64,000 nt of DNA from Flavobacterium gelidilacus DSM 15343 (GCF_000422685.1 NZ_AUGN01000001.1:372001-436000), one strand, 5' to 3'; positions 9,550 through 19,166 are shown, counted from the stretch's first letter. The notes: generated from the sequence alone by a model not told the origin. Numbers and translations are program-made.

Positions 9550-11922
9550 ATGTTAGTTAGACGATTTATTTCTCTATTTCTTTTATTATTTACTGTGTTT
9601 TCTTCAGCTCAGGAAAAATTCACCTTAAGTGGTGTAATTTCAGATGAAAAGACTAATGAAACATTAATTGGTGTTTCTGTAATTATTGATGAATTAAGAA
9701 CAGGAACTTCTACTAATGAATATGGTTTTTATTCAATTACTCTTCCAAAAGGTATTTATTCGGTTAGAATTAGCTATCTAGGCTATAAAGAAATAAAAAC
9801 TACAATTGATTTAAACCAAAATGTGAAAAATAATTTTTCAATTATTGAAAGTGAAGAAGTTTTAAATGAAATTGTTTTGGTTGATAATCCGGACAAAATA
9901 AATATAAAAAGTCCAGAAATGAGTGTAAATAAACTTTCTATTAACACCATAAAACAAATGCCTGTAATATTAGGTGAAGTAGATATTTTAAAATCTATTC
10001 TGACCCTACCTGGTGTAACAAATGCTGGTGAGGGACAATCAGGCTTTAATGTCCGAGGTGGTGCAGTAGATCAGAATTTGATACTTTTAGATGAAGCTAC
10101 AATTTATAACTCCTCGCATTTATTTGGCTTCTTTTCGGTTTTTAATGCTGATGCTATTAAAGATTTAAAATTATATAAAGGTGGAATTCCAGCGCGTTTT
10201 GGAGGAAGAGTAGCTTCTGTATTAGATATTTATCAAAAAGAAGGTAACAGCAAAGAGTTTCATGTAAATGGTGGAATTGGTCTAATATCAAGTCGAATTT
10301 TAGCAGAAGGACCTATCGTTAAAGACAAAGGTTCTTTTTTAATTAGTGGAAGAAGTTCTTATGCTCATTTATTTTTAAAACTTACTGACAATCAAAATTC
10401 AGCTTATTTTTATGATTTGAATACAAAATTAAGCTATAGAGTAAATGATAACAACAACTTATACCTTTCGGGTTATTTTGGAAGAGATGTTTTTAGCTTG
10501 AATCAAAGTTTTGTAAATACTTATGGAAATAGTGTTTTAAACTTCCGTTGGAATCATCTTTTTTCTGATAAATTATTTTCTAACGCTTCCTTGATATATA
10601 GCGATTATTATTACGGCTTAACGCTTGATTTTATTGGATTTAATTGGGATAGTGGTATCAAAAATTACAATTTTAAATATGATTTTAAACATTATTTGAC
10701 AGACAAAACAAAATTAACGTACGGAATCAACACCGTTTATTACGATTTCAATCCAGGAAAAATTGAACCAACAGACTCAAATTCTGGAATAAACCCTGAT
10801 CAATTAGATAAAAAATATGCTTTTGAGCCAGCAATTTATGTTGATGCTGAACAAACTATTTCAGAAAAACTATCCGTAAATTATGGTTTACGATACAGTA
10901 TGTTTTATAGATTGGGAAGTCAAGAAATAAATGTGTATGAAAACAATCAAGCTGTAAATTATGATTCAGATTTAAAAATTTATGAAAAAGCAACTCCGAT
11001 TGGAACCAAAAAATATGGGTCAAATGAAACTATTGCAAGATTTGGAAACCTTGAGCCTAGATTAGCATTATCGTATTCTATCGATTATAAACAATCTATT
11101 AAAATGAGTTATAATAGAATGACTCAATACTTGCATTTAATATCAAATACACAATCTCCTACTCCATTAGACGTTTGGGCGCCAAGTGATGATTTTCTTA
11201 AACCTCAAATATTAGATCAATATGCAATTGGCTATTTTAGAAATTTTGAAAATGGAAAATATACTTTGGAAGTTGAGTCCTTTTATAAAGACATAAAAAA
11301 CAGATTAGATTATATTGATGGAGCTGATTTAATTGCAAACAACGCTATCGAACAAGTAGTTTTAGCAGGAAAATCAAGAGCTTATGGTTTAGAAATTTTA
11401 GTTAAAAAGAATGAAGGAAAATTAAGTGGGTGGATTTCTTATACTTTATCCCGTTCAGAACAACAAACAGCTGGAAGAACTGCCGATGAAATTGGCATAA
11501 ATAATGGTGATTGGTACAAAACAGGTTGGGATAAAACACATAATTTATCTGTAACCGGAATGTATCAACTAAATGATAAGTGGAGCTTTGGTAGTATTTT
11601 TAGTTTACAAACTGGACAACCTGTAACTTATCCAAATGGACAATATCAATATTTAGGTATAACGGTTCCTAGTTTTAGCGAAAGAAATAGCAATAATTTA
11701 CCAACTTATCATCGTTTAGATATTTCTGCCACAATGACTCCTAAAAATAATGCAGGAAAGAAAATAAAAGGAGAATGGGTTTTCGGAATCTATAATCTTT
11801 ATAGTAGAAAAAATGCAGCTTCTATAAGTTTTAGACAAAATCAAGATTCAGGAAATAACGAAGCTGTTCGTTTGTCTATTTTTGGAATAGTTCCAAGTGT
11901 AACGTATAATTTTAAATTTTAA
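9550..11922 (+). CDS. TonB-dependent outer membrane receptor with N-terminal regulatory-like domain
   Basis: 790 residues. Signal peptide to about residue 20, then a carboxypeptidase-D-regulatory-like domain (FTLSGVISDEKTNETLIGVS, GTSTNEYGFYSITLPKGIYS), a plug domain (GEVDILKSILTLPGVTNAGE, FNVRGGAVDQNLILLDEA, LFGFFSVFNADAIKDLKLYK, GRVASVLDIY), and a beta barrel ending in aromatic-rich YNFKF. It imports a substrate across the outer membrane using TonB energy. A DUF4249 lipoprotein starts 3 bp downstream, the standard partner of this receptor subgroup; no SusD is present, arguing against a polysaccharide locus. Substrate not known. Confidence 0.95.
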   Translation: MLVRRFISLFLLLFTVFSSAQEKFTLSGVISDEKTNETLIGVSVIIDELRTGTSTNEYGFYSITLPKGIYSVRISYLGYKEIKTTIDLNQNVKNNFSIIESEEVLNEIVLVDNPDKINIKSPEMSVNKLSINTIKQMPVILGEVDILKSILTLPGVTNAGEGQSGFNVRGGAVDQNLILLDEATIYNSSHLFGFFSVFNADAIKDLKLYKGGIPARFGGRVASVLDIYQKEGNSKEFHVNGGIGLISSRILAEGPIVKDKGSFLISGRSSYAHLFLKLTDNQNSAYFYDLNTKLSYRVNDNNNLYLSGYFGRDVFSLNQSFVNTYGNSVLNFRWNHLFSDKLFSNASLIYSDYYYGLTLDFIGFNWDSGIKNYNFKYDFKHYLTDKTKLTYGINTVYYDFNPGKIEPTDSNSGINPDQLDKKYAFEPAIYVDAEQTISEKLSVNYGLRYSMFYRLGSQEINVYENNQAVNYDSDLKIYEKATPIGTKKYGSNETIARFGNLEPRLALSYSIDYKQSIKMSYNRMTQYLHLISNTQSPTPLDVWAPSDDFLKPQILDQYAIGYFRNFENGKYTLEVESFYKDIKNRLDYIDGADLIANNAIEQVVLAGKSRAYGLEILVKKNEGKLSGWISYTLSRSEQQTAGRTADEIGINNGDWYKTGWDKTHNLSVTGMYQLNDKWSFGSIFSLQTGQPVTYPNGQYQYLGITVPSFSERNSNNLPTYHRLDISATMTPKNNAGKKIKGEWVFGIYNLYSRKNAASISFRQNQDSGNNEAVRLSIFGIVPSVTYNFKF

Positions 11923-11925
11923 ATC

Positions 11926-12762
11926 ATGGTAAAATTCATATATAAAGTAGCTACATTATTTATTCTATTAATTGTCATGCTAGTAAGTTTAATTAGTTGT
12001 GAAGATGTCGTTGATGTTGATTTAGATAATGCTAATCCGAGATTAGTAATAGAATCTTCCATTTTATGGAAAAAGGGAACAAATGGAAATGAACAAAAAA
12101 TAAAATTAACAACAAGTACAGATTATTTTTCCAGTACAATTCCTGTAGTTTCTGGAGCAACTATTTTTATTACAGATGCAATAAATACATATAATTTTAC
12201 AGAAAATCCAGGAACTGGAGAATATGTTTGTGGAAATTTTAATTGTGTCATTGGTGAAACTTATATACTCACAGTTATTTCAAAAGGGGAAACATACACA
12301 GCAACAGAAACTTTTCAAGCAGTACCAACAATTGATTCAGTAGAACAAAACAATGAAGGAGGTTTTTTAGGTGATGAAATTGAAGTTAAATACTTTTTTC
12401 AAGATAATGGAAATACAGATAACTTTTATTTAATTCAATTTAATTCAAATTTTAGTTTCTTACCTGAATACGATGTTGTTAATGATCAGTTTTTTCAAGG
12501 AAATCAAATGTTTGGTCTATACTCAAATGAAAACATGAAACCCGGAGCCGAACTTACTTTTACATTGCATGGAATTTCTGAACGTTACTATAATTATTTA
12601 AATGTATTATTGGGAATTGCCGGAGGAAATGGAGGAAGTCCTTTCTCAACGCCTCCTGCAACTATAAGGGGTAATTTTGTTAATGAAACAAATTCTGATA
12701 ACTTTGCCTTTGGTTATTTTAGTTTATCTGAAATAGATACTAAAACATACACAATACAATAA
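11926..12762 (+). CDS. DUF4249 outer membrane lipoprotein
   Basis: 278 residues. Lipoprotein signal with lipobox ending at Cys25 (SLISC), followed by EDVVDVDLDNANPRLVIES, typical for the start of DUF4249. The remainder is beta-rich with an extracellular-type composition (VVSGATIFITDAINTYNFTE, GETYILTVISKGETYTA). DUF4249 proteins are consistently coupled to TonB receptors in Bacteroidota and are thought to work with them at the surface. It is 3 bp after the receptor and 12 bp before thiamine pyrophosphokinase, consistent with a three-gene transcript. Confidence 0.92.
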   Translation: MVKFIYKVATLFILLIVMLVSLISCEDVVDVDLDNANPRLVIESSILWKKGTNGNEQKIKLTTSTDYFSSTIPVVSGATIFITDAINTYNFTENPGTGEYVCGNFNCVIGETYILTVISKGETYTATETFQAVPTIDSVEQNNEGGFLGDEIEVKYFFQDNGNTDNFYLIQFNSNFSFLPEYDVVNDQFFQGNQMFGLYSNENMKPGAELTFTLHGISERYYNYLNVLLGIAGGNGGSPFSTPPATIRGNFVNETNSDNFAFGYFSLSEIDTKTYTIQ

Positions 12763-12774
12763 TTCACAAATTAA

Positions 12775-13437
12775 ATGTCTTCACATCATATAGTTCGCGA
12801 TGATCAAGAACCAGCTTTAATTATAGCCAATGGCGCAGCTTGTAATGATGAATTGTTAGGGCAATTATTAGAATGGTCTCCTTTAGTAATTGTATTAGAC
12901 TCTGCTATTGAACGTGTTTTAGAATTAGGCATAAAAATCGATGTTTTATTAGGTGATTTTGATAGAGGTTTTGACGCAAATTTCTATAAAGAAAGTCAAT
13001 ATCCAATAGAAATAGTACACACACCAAACCAAGACAAAACAGATTTAGAAAAAGCCTTTGATTATTTAATTGAACGAAAAATTCCAGCTGTAAATGTCAT
13101 TTGGGCAACTGGAAAAAGAGCAGATCATACAATAACAAATATTACAAACATAGTTCGGTATAGAAATTTACTGAAAATTGTAATTTTAGATGATCATTCC
13201 AAAATATTTTTACTGTCTTCGAGCTTTGAAAAATGGTATACAAAAGACAGTGTTATATCTTTAATTCCAATTGGTGAAGTAATTGATATTCATTCAACTA
13301 ACTTGTTTTATCCTTTAGATAATTTATCGTTAACTATTGGTTACAAAACAGGAAGCAGTAATCATGTTGCTGAAGATGGCATTGTAAAAATCACACATAA
13401 ATCAGGTGATTTATTACTAATGGAATGTTGGGATTAA
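12775..13437 (+). CDS. Thiamine pyrophosphokinase
   Basis: 220 residues. The enzyme transfers pyrophosphate from ATP to thiamine. Motifs: LDSAIERVLELGIKIDVLLG leading into GDFDR (60-64), NQDKTDLEKAF (85-95, with the metal/ATP acidic residues), and ATGKRADHTITNI. The C-terminal beta domain (SLIPIGEVIDIHS, GYKTGSSNHVAEDG) matches the thiamine-binding half. It is the last gene of the receptor/DUF4249 run and its end overlaps the convergent M28 peptidase gene by 4 bp. No thiamine riboswitch was recognised upstream of the run. Confidence 0.92.
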   Translation: MSSHHIVRDDQEPALIIANGAACNDELLGQLLEWSPLVIVLDSAIERVLELGIKIDVLLGDFDRGFDANFYKESQYPIEIVHTPNQDKTDLEKAFDYLIERKIPAVNVIWATGKRADHTITNITNIVRYRNLLKIVILDDHSKIFLLSSSFEKWYTKDSVISLIPIGEVIDIHSTNLFYPLDNLSLTIGYKTGSSNHVAEDGIVKITHKSGDLLLMECWD

Positions 13438-14612
13438 TCAATTATAATTTTAGTTCTTGTACTGCTTTTTTCAGAAAATAAATTAGCCAAATAAATTCCT
13501 TTTGACAATTTACTAACATTAACTGTTTCCACTTGTTTTGGATTACTTATTTGTTCTGTTTGAACAATTTTTCCATTTATATCAATTAATTGTAAGGTAT
13601 AATTATCTTCTGGAGTGATACAAAAATTTATAAATAGATACTCTTTAGTTGGATTTGGATAAAAACTAATTTTATAATCTTCTTGAATTGAATTCAATCC
13701 CAAAGTTGTTTGAGCAACTGCAAAATGCAACATCGCTCCAGTAGCAGCTTTAGCAACATTATAATTAAAAACTGGATCCATATTAATTAATAAATCAGTT
13801 GATGAATGTGGATGAGTTGATTCATTTTTTTCATAAAAACCTGTGATTACTTCATTATTGTTTTCAAAAGGAATATAATCAGAACTATAAGCGTTTGACA
13901 AATAAGTATTTAAAGGCGAATATAAGCCTACACATGTAATTAATTCATTGGTAATTGTATTTGAAGCTGCATTATTTGTTGTTGGAGAACTTAAATCTCT
14001 TTCACAAGTAATTGTATTGTTAACAGCACCAGCTACACCACCAACCTGATCTAAATTAAAAACTAATTTAATATTCATTTTCGGTGTTGTACCATTAACC
14101 ACTGTTGTTACATAATGTTGACTTCCAATTAATCCATCTTCTTCTCCACTAAAATGTATGAATTTAATTGAATAATCTGTTGGCAAATTCTGAAGCAAAC
14201 GAGCAACTTCTAAAATAGCAGAAGTTCCACTTCCATTATCATTTGTTCCTGTACCAACTATTGAATCATAATGACCACAAATAATCACATAAGTATTCGG
14301 GTAAAGTGTTCCAATTTTAGTGACTATTAAGTTTTTACAAGTAAAAGAAGAATTTGCAAAAGTATCTTCTTGCAATTGAGAAGTAGCATATCCAAAACCT
14401 AAATATTTATTTCTTAACCAATTATATGCGTTTTCAAGTGGTTGTGTTCCTCTTCTTTTTACGCCAAGGTTTTGAAATTCAGTTAAATTAGCTGTAATAT
14501 TAGATTGCGAAACTTGGTTTGCTATATTTGAGTAATTTTGAACAAATATTTGTCCAAAAAATAAATTACTAAACAGTAAAAAAAACAGGGTATATCTTAT
14601 AGTCTTTTTCAT
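13434..14612 (-). CDS. Secreted M28 family zinc aminopeptidase with T9SS sorting domain
   Basis: 392 residues: signal peptide (MKKTIRYTLFFLLFSNLFFGQ), an M28 catalytic domain, and a C-terminal type A T9SS sorting domain (SFYPNPTKEYLFINF ... GKIVQTEQISN ... LSKGIYLANLFSEKSSTRTKIIID). Di-zinc ligands and catalytic residues can be placed in VIICGHYDSI, TNDNGSGTSAILEVARLL, HFSGEEDGLIGSQHY, NLDQVGG and the late STHPHSSTD histidine. It should be exported by Sec, then secreted through the type IX system, and trim peptides outside the cell. Confidence 0.94.
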   Translation of the reverse strand: MKKTIRYTLFFLLFSNLFFGQIFVQNYSNIANQVSQSNITANLTEFQNLGVKRRGTQPLENAYNWLRNKYLGFGYATSQLQEDTFANSSFTCKNLIVTKIGTLYPNTYVIICGHYDSIVGTGTNDNGSGTSAILEVARLLQNLPTDYSIKFIHFSGEEDGLIGSQHYVTTVVNGTTPKMNIKLVFNLDQVGGVAGAVNNTITCERDLSSPTTNNAASNTITNELITCVGLYSPLNTYLSNAYSSDYIPFENNNEVITGFYEKNESTHPHSSTDLLINMDPVFNYNVAKAATGAMLHFAVAQTTLGLNSIQEDYKISFYPNPTKEYLFINFCITPEDNYTLQLIDINGKIVQTEQISNPKQVETVNVSKLSKGIYLANLFSEKSSTRTKIIID

Positions 14613-14733
14613 AAAATTTGATTCTTAATTTATAATAACTAGAAAAATCAGAACAAATATATAATTTATTATACAATTGTATAATCTTAATATTACTTTG
14701 TAACTTTACAGACATAAATTGCAATACTATTAA

Positions 14734-16722
14734 ATGAAATTTAAAGTCGTTTCAGATTACAAACCAACTGGTGATCAACCGCAAGCCATTGAAAAACTTT
14801 CAAAAGGAATTGATAATGGTGAAAAATACCAAACATTATTAGGTGTAACAGGTTCTGGAAAAACTTTTACAGTTGCTAATGTAGTTCAAGAAGTACAAAA
14901 ACCAACATTAGTTTTAGCTCATAATAAAACACTTGCTGCTCAATTATATTCTGAATTCAAACAGTTTTTTCCTGAAAATTCAGTCCAATATTTCGTTTCT
15001 TATTATGATTATTATCAACCCGAAGCCTTTATTCCAGTAACTGGAACTTATATTGAAAAAGATTTATCTATCAATGAAGAGTTAGAAAAACTGCGTTTAA
15101 GTACTACTTCTGCCCTACTTTCTGGTCGTAGAGATATTATTGTGATTTCATCTGTTTCTTGTTTATACGGAATCGGAAATCCGGTTGAGTTTCAAAAAAA
15201 TATCGTTACGGTTGAAAAAGACCAAGTTATTTCTAGAACTAAATTATTACATCAATTAGTACAAAGTTTATATTCTAGAACGGAAATGGAATTCACACCA
15301 GGAACATTCAGAATTAAAGGTGATACGGTTGAAGTTTTTCCAAGTTATGCTGATGATCCTTTCAGAATTCACTTTTTTGGAGATGAAATTGAAGAAATTG
15401 AAGCTTTTGATGCAAGAGATGCAAAAGTGATTGAAAAATATGATAAATTAAACATTTATCCTGCTAATATGTTTGTGACTTCACCTGATGTATTGAATGG
15501 CGCCATTTGGGAAATCCAACAAGATATGGTGAAACAAGTGGAATATTTCAAAGAAATTGGAAAACATTTGGAAGCCAAAAGATTAGAAGAACGTACCAAT
15601 TTTGACTTAGAAATGATACGCGAATTAGGATATTGTTCTGGAATTGAAAATTATTCTCGTTATTTAGACGGAAGATTACCTGGAACAAGACCTTTCTGTT
15701 TGTTAGATTATTTTCCAGATGATTTTTTAATGGTTGTGGATGAAAGTCACGTTACATTATCGCAAGTTCACGCTATGTATGGTGGCGATAGAAGTCGTAA
15801 AGAAAATTTAGTTGAATACGGCTTCAGATTACCAGCAGCAATGGATAATCGTCCGTTAAAGTTTGAAGAGTTTGAAGGATTACAAAATCAAGTTATTTAT
15901 GTTTCGGCAACTCCAGCTGATTATGAATTAGAAAAATGTGAAGGTGTTTATGTAGAACAAGTTATTCGTCCAACAGGGTTATTAGATCCAATTATTGAAG
16001 TTCGTCCGAGTTTGAATCAAATAGATGATTTAATTGAGGAAATTCAGTTGCGTTGTGAAAAAGACGAACGTGTTTTAGTCACAACTTTAACCAAAAGAAT
16101 GGCTGAAGAATTAACGAAATATTTGACAAAAGTTGCCATTCGTTGTCGCTATATTCATTCTGATGTCGATACTTTAGAACGTGTTGAAATCATGCAAGAT
16201 TTACGAAAAGGTATTTTTGATGTTTTAATTGGTGTGAATTTACTTCGTGAAGGTTTAGATTTACCCGAAGTTTCGTTAGTTGCTATTTTAGATGCTGACA
16301 AAGAAGGATTTTTGAGAAGTCATAGATCATTAACTCAAACTGTTGGTCGTGCTGCTCGTAACGTAAACGGAAAAGCCATTATGTATGCGGATAAAATCAC
16401 AAAAAGCATGCAAAAAACGATGGACGAAACAACTTATCGTAGAGAAAAACAAACGGCTTATAATACAAAACACGGCTTAGAACCAAAAGCTTTAAATAAA
16501 AGTTTAGGAAGTGCTTTAAATAAGAATTCGGTTTCTACACAATACTATGAAAACCTTGAATACAAAGCCGCTGAGCCAGAAAGTCAATATTTATCAAAAC
16601 CAGAAATAGAAAAGAAAATTCGCGATAAACGAAAAGAAATGGAAAAAGCTGCTAAAGAATTAGACTTTATGCAAGCTGCAAGATTAAGAGATGAAATTAA
16701 AATGTTACAAGAAAAAATATAA
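14734..16722 (+). CDS. uvrB: Excinuclease ABC subunit B
   Basis: 662 residues, normal UvrB length. UvrB verifies DNA damage in nucleotide excision repair. Walker A GVTGSGKT (37-44), the beta-hairpin [12 protein letters not shown] (about 92-103) that inserts between strands, DEAD-type VVDESH, the helicase C-terminal motifs ([40 protein letters not shown]) and the C-terminal UVR domain ([22 protein letters not shown]) are all present. A DMP19-like gene follows after only 3 bp, so the two are probably co-translated. Confidence 0.98.
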   Translation: MKFKVVSDYKPTGDQPQAIEKLSKGIDNGEKYQTLLGVTGSGKTFTVANVVQEVQKPTLVLAHNKTLAAQLYSEFKQFFPENSVQYFVSYYDYYQPEAFIPVTGTYIEKDLSINEELEKLRLSTTSALLSGRRDIIVISSVSCLYGIGNPVEFQKNIVTVEKDQVISRTKLLHQLVQSLYSRTEMEFTPGTFRIKGDTVEVFPSYADDPFRIHFFGDEIEEIEAFDARDAKVIEKYDKLNIYPANMFVTSPDVLNGAIWEIQQDMVKQVEYFKEIGKHLEAKRLEERTNFDLEMIRELGYCSGIENYSRYLDGRLPGTRPFCLLDYFPDDFLMVVDESHVTLSQVHAMYGGDRSRKENLVEYGFRLPAAMDNRPLKFEEFEGLQNQVIYVSATPADYELEKCEGVYVEQVIRPTGLLDPIIEVRPSLNQIDDLIEEIQLRCEKDERVLVTTLTKRMAEELTKYLTKVAIRCRYIHSDVDTLERVEIMQDLRKGIFDVLIGVNLLREGLDLPEVSLVAILDADKEGFLRSHRSLTQTVGRAARNVNGKAIMYADKITKSMQKTMDETTYRREKQTAYNTKHGLEPKALNKSLGSALNKNSVSTQYYENLEYKAAEPESQYLSKPEIEKKIRDKRKEMEKAAKELDFMQAARLRDEIKMLQEKI

Positions 16723-16725
16723 AAA

Positions 16726-17193
16726 ATGAACATAAACGAAATACTACAATTAACAGACGAAATAGAAATCATTGAAGCGGTTGGAGCCAATATTTATAAA
16801 AAGAAAGAAGAATCAGATGATTTTACTTTACTAAACGATTACGAACGTAATTTTGTTTATATAGATGTGTTCGAAGCAGCTATGAATGAAGGTGGTTTCA
16901 ATAACTTTTTCAGTACAGAAGCCGGAAACTTTGCATTGGAAATCAAAAATGCTTACAAAGCTATAAATGCACCAAAAACAGCTTTATTAATTGAAAAAGC
17001 ATTGGGTTTATTTCCTAATGATGAATTTAATGATAAATTAGACGAAAGAAACAAACAGTTAGCCAAAATGGATGAAATGGCTTTTTCGGGTTGGGAAGAT
17101 TTAGATGAATTATTTTTCGATGAAGAACAAGAAGAAGATATTGTAGCTTTAATTGTGGAATACATTAGAAAACATAAAGAGAAGTTTAATTAG
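16726..17193 (+). CDS. DUF4375 / DMP19-like DNA-mimic family protein
   Basis: 155 residues, strongly acidic (clusters such as DEIEIIE, DLDELFFDEEQEEDI). The DUF4375 signature is seen at NEGGFNNFF (54-62) followed by helices (IKNAYKAINAPKTALLIEKALGLFP). The Neisseria member DMP19 mimics DNA with surface acidic groups and binds DNA-binding proteins including a transcription factor and HU. The 3-bp gap from uvrB suggests coupling. Whether this protein actually mimics DNA or touches UvrB is inference. Confidence 0.8.
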   Translation: MNINEILQLTDEIEIIEAVGANIYKKKEESDDFTLLNDYERNFVYIDVFEAAMNEGGFNNFFSTEAGNFALEIKNAYKAINAPKTALLIEKALGLFPNDEFNDKLDERNKQLAKMDEMAFSGWEDLDELFFDEEQEEDIVALIVEYIRKHKEKFN

Positions 17194-17208
17194 TTTTTAA
17201 TTCACAAC

Positions 17209-17372
17209 TTCTCGATACAATTTTTAAAAACAAAAACTGACGTTTTCATTTCTAAAAATCACTCGAAGTGACGGAAAGTCAAGACTATTAATTGTTTTAA
17301 AAAGATTCATATACCAAACCGTCAGTTCGAGTGATTTTGTGTAATGAAATGTAACAAAATTGTATCGAGAAC
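17209..17372. repeat. Long imperfect inverted repeat element
   Basis: About 164 bp filling the gap between two convergent genes. Outer arms TTCTCGATACAATTTT (17209-17224) and AAAATTGTATCGAGAA (17357-17372) are perfectly complementary. Inner arms AAATCACTCGAAGTGACGG (17256-17274) and CCGTCAGTTCGAGTGATTT (17319-17337) differ by one base. The left arm carries about 13 extra bases relative to the right. Looks like a REP/MITE-type flavobacterial intergenic repeat; it could also act as a transcription end for both neighbours. Confidence 0.85.
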
Positions 17373-17395
17373 CGTTGTTATACAAATAAAAAATC

Positions 17396-17797
17396 CTAAT
17401 TCAACTGCTCATGAAAAGCAGCCATTAAAACATTTCCATCAATCATTCTTGTTGGAGATTTTTTCATTAAATGAAGCACACGTTTCATAGCATAAGGATT
17501 CAACCCCATATTAATGCCAATTTCATTGATTTTCTTGTTTTCCTTTTCGTGCAAAACCCCATCAACATGCATCAATAAAGCTAGTCTATAAAACTGGCAA
17601 ATTCTACTTATCTCATCTTTTATGACAACTTTTTCTGCTTTTTTGTCGTAAAGCTTAAGCATGGTTTTCTTATCAACTTCTAGTTCTTGAGCAATCATTT
17701 CAATAAAATCATATTCTCTGTCATGTAATTGCCCGTCTATCAATGCGAAGGCAATCATTTCTTGCAATAAACTAATTTTCTCTTGGTAAGTTTCCAT
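17396..17797 (-). CDS. TerB-like (tellurite resistance B fold) protein
   Basis: 133 residues from the ATG at 17795-17797. The frame is open another 26 codons upstream, but that would run into the divergent esterase gene and adds no conserved sequence. All-helical TerB fold with two acidic metal-binding pseudo-repeats: FALIDGQLHDREYDFI and LMHVDGVLHEKENKKI. TerB domains bind divalent cations and occur in many stress-related proteins; a single-domain protein gives little clue about its exact task. No other ter genes nearby. Confidence 0.8.
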   Translation of the reverse strand: METYQEKISLLQEMIAFALIDGQLHDREYDFIEMIAQELEVDKKTMLKLYDKKAEKVVIKDEISRICQFYRLALLMHVDGVLHEKENKKINEIGINMGLNPYAMKRVLHLMKKSPTRMIDGNVLMAAFHEQLN

Positions 17798-17844
17798 CAA
17801 AATGCTACTTTTATTAAAGATATTAAAATCAAATATAAGTAAAA

Positions 17845-18630
17845 ATGAAAAACTGGGTTCTATTTTTTTTAACATTTTTTTTTGGTTTAACCCAAACTAA
17901 CGCTCAAAATCGTTATTCAACATTTGAAATTAAAGCACCACAATTAGATACGATTAAGAAAATTTATGTGTATTTGCCTCTAAATTATGAAACCTCAAAC
18001 AAAAAATATCCTGTAATTTATATGCATGATGCTCAAAATTTATTTGATGCCAAAACTTCTTATGTTGGTGAATGGAAAGTAGATGAAACATTAGATAGTT
18101 TAAAAGCCAACGTAATTGTAATAGGAATTGAACACGGAAACAGCAAACGAATTGACGAATTAACTCCTTACAAAAACGAAAAATATGGCGGTGGAAAAGC
18201 TGATTTGTATTTAGATTTTATTGTGTCTGATTTAAAACCTTATGTAGATAAAACCTATCGTACAAAATCAAATAAAAGTAACACTGCTATAATGGGAAGT
18301 TCACTTGGAGGTTTAGTTTCATTTTATGCAGGATTGAAATATCCGAAAGTATTTGGAAAAGTAGGTTGCTTCTCTCCTTCTTTTTGGTTTTCTGATGAAA
18401 TATATAAACTAATGGAAAACACAAAAAAAATAAATACAAAAATCTATTTTATGTGTGGTGATAACGAAAGCGAAACAATGGTTGAAGAAATGATAAAAAT
18501 GGAAGACATCATAAGAAATAAACGATGTGATTGTTTACATCTAACTCAAATGGCTATTGTAAAAGATGGAAAACATAATGAAAAATTATGGGCAAAGGAA
18601 TTTGCAAAAGCGTATCTTTGGCTTTTTTAA
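17845..18630 (+). CDS. Secreted alpha/beta-hydrolase esterase (esterase D / enterochelin-esterase-like)
   Basis: 261 residues with a signal peptide (MKNWVLFFLTFFFGLTQTNAQ). Serine hydrolase of the putative esterase family: oxyanion/strand region KKYPVIYMHDAQNLFD, nucleophile elbow GSSLGG with Ser153, and a C-terminal DGKHNEKLW histidine. Related proteins hydrolyse siderophore esters or acyl esters; substrate unknown. Starts 47 bp from the divergent TerB-like gene, so they share a control region. Confidence 0.88.
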   Translation: MKNWVLFFLTFFFGLTQTNAQNRYSTFEIKAPQLDTIKKIYVYLPLNYETSNKKYPVIYMHDAQNLFDAKTSYVGEWKVDETLDSLKANVIVIGIEHGNSKRIDELTPYKNEKYGGGKADLYLDFIVSDLKPYVDKTYRTKSNKSNTAIMGSSLGGLVSFYAGLKYPKVFGKVGCFSPSFWFSDEIYKLMENTKKINTKIYFMCGDNESETMVEEMIKMEDIIRNKRCDCLHLTQMAIVKDGKHNEKLWAKEFAKAYLWLF

Positions 18631-18660
18631 GAGAAATTAGAATCAAATTATTACAAAAAG

Positions 18661-19146
18661 ATGACAAATAACGATATATTTAAGAAACTGCGTGTAGCTT
18701 TACAATTAAGAGACGAGCAAATAGTTGAGATTTTAGAATTAGTGGATTTTAGAATTTCTAAAGGTGAATTAGGAAACGTTTTTAGAAAAGAGGATCATCC
18801 TAGTTATATGGAATGTGGTGACCAATTGCTACGTAACTTTTTAAACGGTTTAGTAATTAAACTGCGTGGTACAAAAGAAGATCCTAAAGAGGCAAGTGAA
18901 GAATTATCTAAAATTGCAAATTCTAAAATAGATTTAGAAACAGGTGAAAAATTAGGTACAACAAAGAAACCAGTAGCTAAAAAACCTTATACAAAGGACT
19001 TTCCTAAAAAGAAGTATGACGATAAGCCAAAATACGATGATAAACCAAAGTATGATTCTAAAAAGAAACCTTCTTATAAAGACAAACCAAAAAAAGTAGA
19101 AATTGTTGAAAAAGTAAAGTTTAACAACGGAAAACCAAAGAAGTAA
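18661..19146 (+). CDS. DUF1456 protein with single repeat and lysine-rich tail
   Basis: 161 residues. Residues 1-70 form one DUF1456 unit (DIFKKLRVALQLRDEQI, LVDFRISKGELGNVFRKEDH, MECGDQLLRNFLNGLV). Enterobacterial YehS has two such units; here the second is replaced by a lysine-rich low-complexity tail from about residue 98, with a KYDDKP motif repeated. The tail is probably disordered and could bind RNA or other polyanions (inference). Function of DUF1456 is not known. Starts 30 bp after the esterase. Confidence 0.85.
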   Translation: MTNNDIFKKLRVALQLRDEQIVEILELVDFRISKGELGNVFRKEDHPSYMECGDQLLRNFLNGLVIKLRGTKEDPKEASEELSKIANSKIDLETGEKLGTTKKPVAKKPYTKDFPKKKYDDKPKYDDKPKYDSKKKPSYKDKPKKVEIVEKVKFNNGKPKK

Positions 19147-19166
19147 ATAATTACTAAATTGAATTT

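Noticed and set aside
9550..12762. Polysaccharide utilisation locus
   Set aside because: There is no SusD-like gene or glycan-active enzyme; the partner lipoprotein is DUF4249.
17396..17797. Tellurite resistance operon
   Set aside because: A lone TerB-like domain without other ter genes does not indicate resistance.
17798..17875. Upstream extension of the TerB-like gene
   Set aside because: It would overlap the divergent esterase start and contains no conserved sequence; the ATG at 17797 begins the TerB fold.
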